From positions 1 to 9,151 of the forward strand of contig JAKAAS010000041.1 of the NCBI GenBank assembly GCA_021802225.1: a stretch of 9,151 nucleotides of DNA. The letters are read 5' to 3'. The notes beneath the pieces are model-generated. The model did not search any database and had not been told where the DNA came from. It saw only the letters and a program-made list of their open reading frames with translations. The DNA is from Bacillota bacterium (GTDB taxonomy: Bacteria; Bacillota_E; Sulfobacillia; Sulfobacillales; Sulfobacillaceae). This document shows positions 6,790 to 9,151 of the stretch, one piece after another. The translations under genes and the position numbers were made by a program. Each line of letters opens with the position of its first letter. Position 1 is the first letter of the stretch.

Positions 6790-7920
6790 AGGGCGCAGGC
6801 GCAGTTGGCGGGCGAGTGCGGATTCTGTTTTTCTCAGGAGAACGTCATAGGACGACAGGCCCTGTGTGACCTGTAAATACTCCTCCAAGAGGTCAGTGTG
6901 CCCTACGAACCAGTCGGCCCAAAATCCCGCCAAGGGATAGAAGAGGCGAGACATTTTGACCGCGGGTTTGAGCTGGGTCCAGAAACGCTCACGAATGGCA
7001 GAAGCATAGCCGAGCACGCCCTGGGTCTTGCCGGTCAGCGCCAGGCCTACTGATTCCGCGGCGACGTGGGCGCTGTACAGGGCCGAATAGATGCCTTCGG
7101 CAGAAAAACTGTCCATCAGTCCCGCCGCGTCTCCAATGAGCAGCGCATGATCTGCCGCTAAAGGCGCATAGCGCGTCCGGTAGGGCAGGGGGTGGGCTAG
7201 GATGTCCAAGGGGGCGGAATAGTCCGGCAGGACCTGGTGGAGATAGGCCGCCATCAGATCTTTCAGGGGAGGAAGTTTCCCCGCTTTGAACGAGCCGACG
7301 CCAATATTGAGCGCGCCGCCTTTGGGAATCACCCAGGCATAGCCCCAAGGGTAGCGCGTGACGTCGATCTCCACACGGTCCTGCCACTGGGCGAAGCGCT
7401 CGGGCGAAACGGCAATTTCTGTCTCCACCGCGGCGCCGTTGCGGGCCCGGGGAATACCCACCAGGCGGCTGGTTACTCCTTTGGCGCCGTCGGCGCCGAT
7501 GAGCCACCGCGCCTGAAAGCGCTCCCCGGACTGGGTTGCGGCAGTGTAGACGGCATTGTCGAAAGACAGGGAGACCACCTTTTGCTGGAAGGAGACGGCC
7601 GCTCCCGCCTCCTGGGCCTGCTCTGCCAGCCACAAGTCAAAGGATCGCCTCTCCACGGTATAGCAGTAGGGGCTGGCCGTCGTGATGGTGCGGGAGCCCT
7701 TGCGCCCGCGAAATGTCCACTGGGTGGGGGCAGACCGCACCTGTCCCGAAAATTCCGGGGGGAGCAGGGGAAGCGCCCGGGACGTAATGGCCCCGCCGCA
7801 CGGCTTGGTGCGCGGGAACTGAGACTGTTCGAGAACGCGGACATGGAATCCCTGACGGGCCAGAAGCCGTGCCGCCGTGGAGCCGGCGGGTCCGGCGCCG
7901 ATGACAATGACGTCGTCCAT
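6778..7920 (-). CDS. Geranylgeranyl reductase family FAD-dependent oxidoreductase
   Basis: A 380-aa flavoprotein reading leftward. The FAD Rossmann motif VIGAGPAGSTAA spans 6-17, followed by E31 at the end of strand 2. FPRTKPCGGAI (35-45) is the hallmark of this family, and ERRSFDLWLAEQA (90-102) resembles the R-x3-D-x-L helix. LIGADGAKGVTSRLVG (140-155), YAWVIPKGGALNIGVG (194-209) and LIGDAAGLMDSFSAEGIYSAL (261-281) complete the set. The GD motif and Y-x-W-x-x-P-K-G motif match enzymes that hydrogenate isoprenoid chains, such as archaeal lipid, chlorophyll or menaquinone side chains. The substrate here is unknown; menaquinone or polyprenyl phosphate are guesses. The ATG at 7920 has a good ribosome binding site. 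The gene converges on the glycan operon with a 12-bp overlap, so it is not co-transcribed with it. Confidence 0.9.
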   Translation of the reverse strand: MDDVIVIGAGPAGSTAARLLARQGFHVRVLEQSQFPRTKPCGGAITSRALPLLPPEFSGQVRSAPTQWTFRGRKGSRTITTASPYCYTVERRSFDLWLAEQAQEAGAAVSFQQKVVSLSFDNAVYTAATQSGERFQARWLIGADGAKGVTSRLVGIPRARNGAAVETEIAVSPERFAQWQDRVEIDVTRYPWGYAWVIPKGGALNIGVGSFKAGKLPPLKDLMAAYLHQVLPDYSAPLDILAHPLPYRTRYAPLAADHALLIGDAAGLMDSFSAEGIYSALYSAHVAAESVGLALTGKTQGVLGYASAIRERFWTQLKPAVKMSRLFYPLAGFWADWFVGHTDLLEEYLQVTQGLSSYDVLLRKTESALARQLRLRPLAR

Positions 7921-7925
7921 GGATG

Positions 7926-7933
7926 ACCTCCCT
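7926..7933 (-). promoter_or_regulatory. Ribosome binding site for the reductase gene
   Basis: On the minus strand AGGGAGGT ends 5 nt before the ATG at 7920-7918. It is a strong Shine-Dalgarno sequence and supports this start. Confidence 0.8.
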
Positions 7934-8072
7934 GTGGGGAAACCGCGTGATCCCGATTTCCTTGAATAACCTTAGTGTATCATGGAAGGGGGAGCGGCGA
8001 TGCGCTCCTGGTGTCACGGCTAAGGCCGAAAAAGATTTGCGGTAAATTCTGTTGGACGCGCACTTTGGATAT

Positions 8073-8077
8073 GGAGG
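8073..8077 (+). promoter_or_regulatory. Ribosome binding site deciding the lipoprotein start
   Basis: GGAGG is 8 nt upstream of the ATG at 8086. An in-frame ATG at 8071 lies just ahead of it without its own Shine-Dalgarno sequence. It would also add acidic residues before the signal peptide, so 8086 is chosen. Confidence 0.75.
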
Positions 8078-8085
8078 ATGACCTG

Positions 8086-9151
8086 ATGGCGAAAGTTTTA
8101 GGATTGGCGGCTCTGGTTATGGGCGCCGCCACCGTGCTGGCGGGGTGCGGAACCAATAAAGGGGCGGCCCCCGCGCACCCCAAGCTCCCCACACAGGAGG
8201 CGTCGCCGCAGGCGGCGAAGACAGCTCTGGCGAAGAATGCGGATCCCCTGACGGGGCTGTCTAGCCGCTATCACGGCCCGCTGGTGGCGATCATGGTGGA
8301 AAATAGCCAGTACGGCCGACCGCAGTATGGGCTGGAGTCAGCCGACGTTGTGTATGAAGCGTATACCGAATTCTTCTATTATTCCCGGTACCTGCTGCTT
8401 TATTACGGCAATGAGCCGGATAAAGTCGGGCCCGTGCGTTCCGCCCGTCCCTATTTTGTCAGCTGGGTGCACGGCTGGCCGGGAGCGGCTTATGTGCATG
8501 CGGGAGCCTCTAATCCGGGGTATGTCAGCATTCAGCAGGACCACATCCACAATCTGGACGTAGATGCCAATGCCTACGGCTTGGGATACCGGTCGCCGTC
8601 GCGGCCGGCGCCGCACAATTTGTTTGTCCGCATCCCGCAGGCGGCTCTGATGGCTCAGGACCACTGGGGCAACCCCAAGATTTCGCCCCACTGGCTGTTC
8701 GGCGCTCCAGCGGGAACTGCTGCTCCCCAGGACCAGACCATCACCATGACGTGGAATACCCATAACACCGTGGAACAGTGGCGCTGGGACAAGGCGGCGC
8801 GCGGATGGACCCGGTGGGTTTCCTGTCCGGAGTGTTCCGGCAACCAATATACGCAGGTGATGGGACTGAACAGCGGCAAGCCGGTGGTAGCGTCCAATAT
8901 TGTGATTCAGTACACCAAAGAGGAATACTTGCCGGACCCGGCAGGCACGGGCTGGATTCAAATCCAGACACACGGCAGCGGCCGCGCCACTCTGATTTTG
9001 GGCAACAAGATCGAGCAGGGCACATGGAAAAATGCCGGATCGGGCCAACCGACCCAGTATTATTTGAGCAATGGCCAGCCGGCGCGCTTTGTTCCCGGCC
9101 AGACTTGGATTGAAGTGGTGCCCAATTCCCATTCGGCTCAGAATCCCTTTC
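8086..9151 (+). CDS. DUF3048 (YerB-like) lipoprotein, 3' end cut by window edge
   Basis: 355 residues are visible, with no stop before the right edge. A lipoprotein signal peptide covers 1-20, with a hydrophobic core and lipobox LAGC (18-21), so C21 should be lipidated and the protein anchored outside the membrane. An Ala/Lys/Pro-rich linker runs to about 52. The N-terminal DUF3048 domain follows: DPLTGLSS (53-60), VAIMVENS (67-74), GRPQYGLESADVVYEAYTE (77-95), KVGPVRSARPYF (113-124) and YVHAGASN (136-143). The C-terminal domain contains VVASNIVIQYT (267-277), GSGRATLILGNKIEQGTW (297-314) and PGQTWIEVVP (337-346). The family is common in Bacillota (B. subtilis YerB) but its function is not established. 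Oddly, C247-P-E-C250 forms a CxxC pair in a short extra-looking loop. It is transcribed away from the reductase. Confidence 0.92.
   Translation, partial: MAKVLGLAALVMGAATVLAGCGTNKGAAPAHPKLPTQEASPQAAKTALAKNADPLTGLSSRYHGPLVAIMVENSQYGRPQYGLESADVVYEAYTEFFYYSRYLLLYYGNEPDKVGPVRSARPYFVSWVHGWPGAAYVHAGASNPGYVSIQQDHIHNLDVDANAYGLGYRSPSRPAPHNLFVRIPQAALMAQDHWGNPKISPHWLFGAPAGTAAPQDQTITMTWNTHNTVEQWRWDKAARGWTRWVSCPECSGNQYTQVMGLNSGKPVVASNIVIQYTKEEYLPDPAGTGWIQIQTHGSGRATLILGNKIEQGTWKNAGSGQPTQYYLSNGQPARFVPGQTWIEVVPNSHSAQNPF

Larger units (their letters stand above)
7921..8085. promoter_or_regulatory. Divergent intergenic region, presumed to hold two promoters
   Basis: This 165-bp stretch separates the leftward reductase from the rightward lipoprotein gene and is the only sizeable non-coding space in the window. 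Both genes must be transcribed from here or from further away. It is more AT-rich than the genes, with TTGAAT at 7962-7967, TATCAT at 7979-7984 and TTGCGG at 8037-8042. None of these forms a well-spaced -35/-10 pair, so no promoter is assigned. No palindromic operator or riboswitch fold was recognised. Confidence 0.4.

Noticed and set aside
7237..7926. Plus-strand open frame (229 aa) opposite the reductase gene
   Set aside because: It is the shadow of the reductase coding sequence and has no recognisable domain. The reductase has full family motifs and a strong ribosome binding site.
7962..7984. TTGAAT ... TATCAT as a -35/-10 promoter pair
   Set aside because: The spacing is only about 11 nt, well short of the 16-18 nt needed.
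8203..8218. Near-perfect palindrome TCGCCGC-AG-GCGGCGA in the lipoprotein gene
   Set aside because: It lies in the low-complexity Ala-rich linker just after the signal peptide. GC-rich Ala and Pro codons produce such palindromes easily, and no T-run follows.
457..8460. 17-bp exact direct repeat at 457-473 and 8444-8460
   Set aside because: Both copies encode the same pentapeptide RPYFV with identical codons in unrelated proteins. There are no longer flanking matches, so it looks like chance.
8338..9132. Minus-strand open frame (264 aa) opposite the DUF3048 gene
   Set aside because: Composition is typical of an antisense shadow, whereas the plus strand encodes a lipobox and clear DUF3048 motifs through to the window edge.

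Overview
The window is about 9.15 kb of GC-rich bacterial DNA, roughly 60% GC by eye. It carries most of a surface-polysaccharide (exopolysaccharide or cell-wall glycan) gene cluster, followed by a convergent flavoprotein reductase gene and a divergent lipoprotein gene. A YerB-like DUF3048 lipoprotein, strong purine-rich ribosome binding sites and the absence of LPS-core genes suggest a GC-rich member of the Bacillota. A Sulfobacillus-like lineage is a plausible but unproven guess.

Left part (1-6789, + strand): six tightly packed genes read as one transcription unit. In order they are a GT4 glycosyltransferase cut by the left edge, a polytopic O-antigen ligase/polymerase family protein, two further GT4 glycosyltransferases, an extended-SDR NAD-dependent epimerase of the UDP-glucose 4-epimerase type, and a divergent GT-B glycosyltransferase-like protein. 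Gaps are 30, 3, 20 and 39 nt, and the last pair overlaps by 1 nt. No terminator-like hairpin plus T-run was seen between the genes. The simplest model is that the epimerase supplies a UDP-hexose, the four glycosyltransferases build a lipid-linked oligosaccharide on the inner membrane face, and the membrane protein polymerises or transfers it outside. The initiating phosphoglycosyltransferase, the flippase and any chain-length regulators are not here and may lie to the left.

Middle part (6778-7920, - strand): a geranylgeranyl-reductase family FAD protein converges on the cluster and overlaps its last gene by 12 bp, so no space is left for an intergenic terminator.

Right part (7921-9151): a 165-bp divergent intergenic region, then a DUF3048 lipoprotein running off the right edge. 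Its C-terminal domain has an unexpected CxxC pair.

I found no RNA genes, insertion sequences, CRISPR arrays or attachment sites. Most of the window looks like an ordinary glycan cluster. The parts most worth a second look are the divergent last glycosyltransferase, the E-to-Q change in the third one, the role of the reductase, and the CxxC insertion in the lipoprotein.
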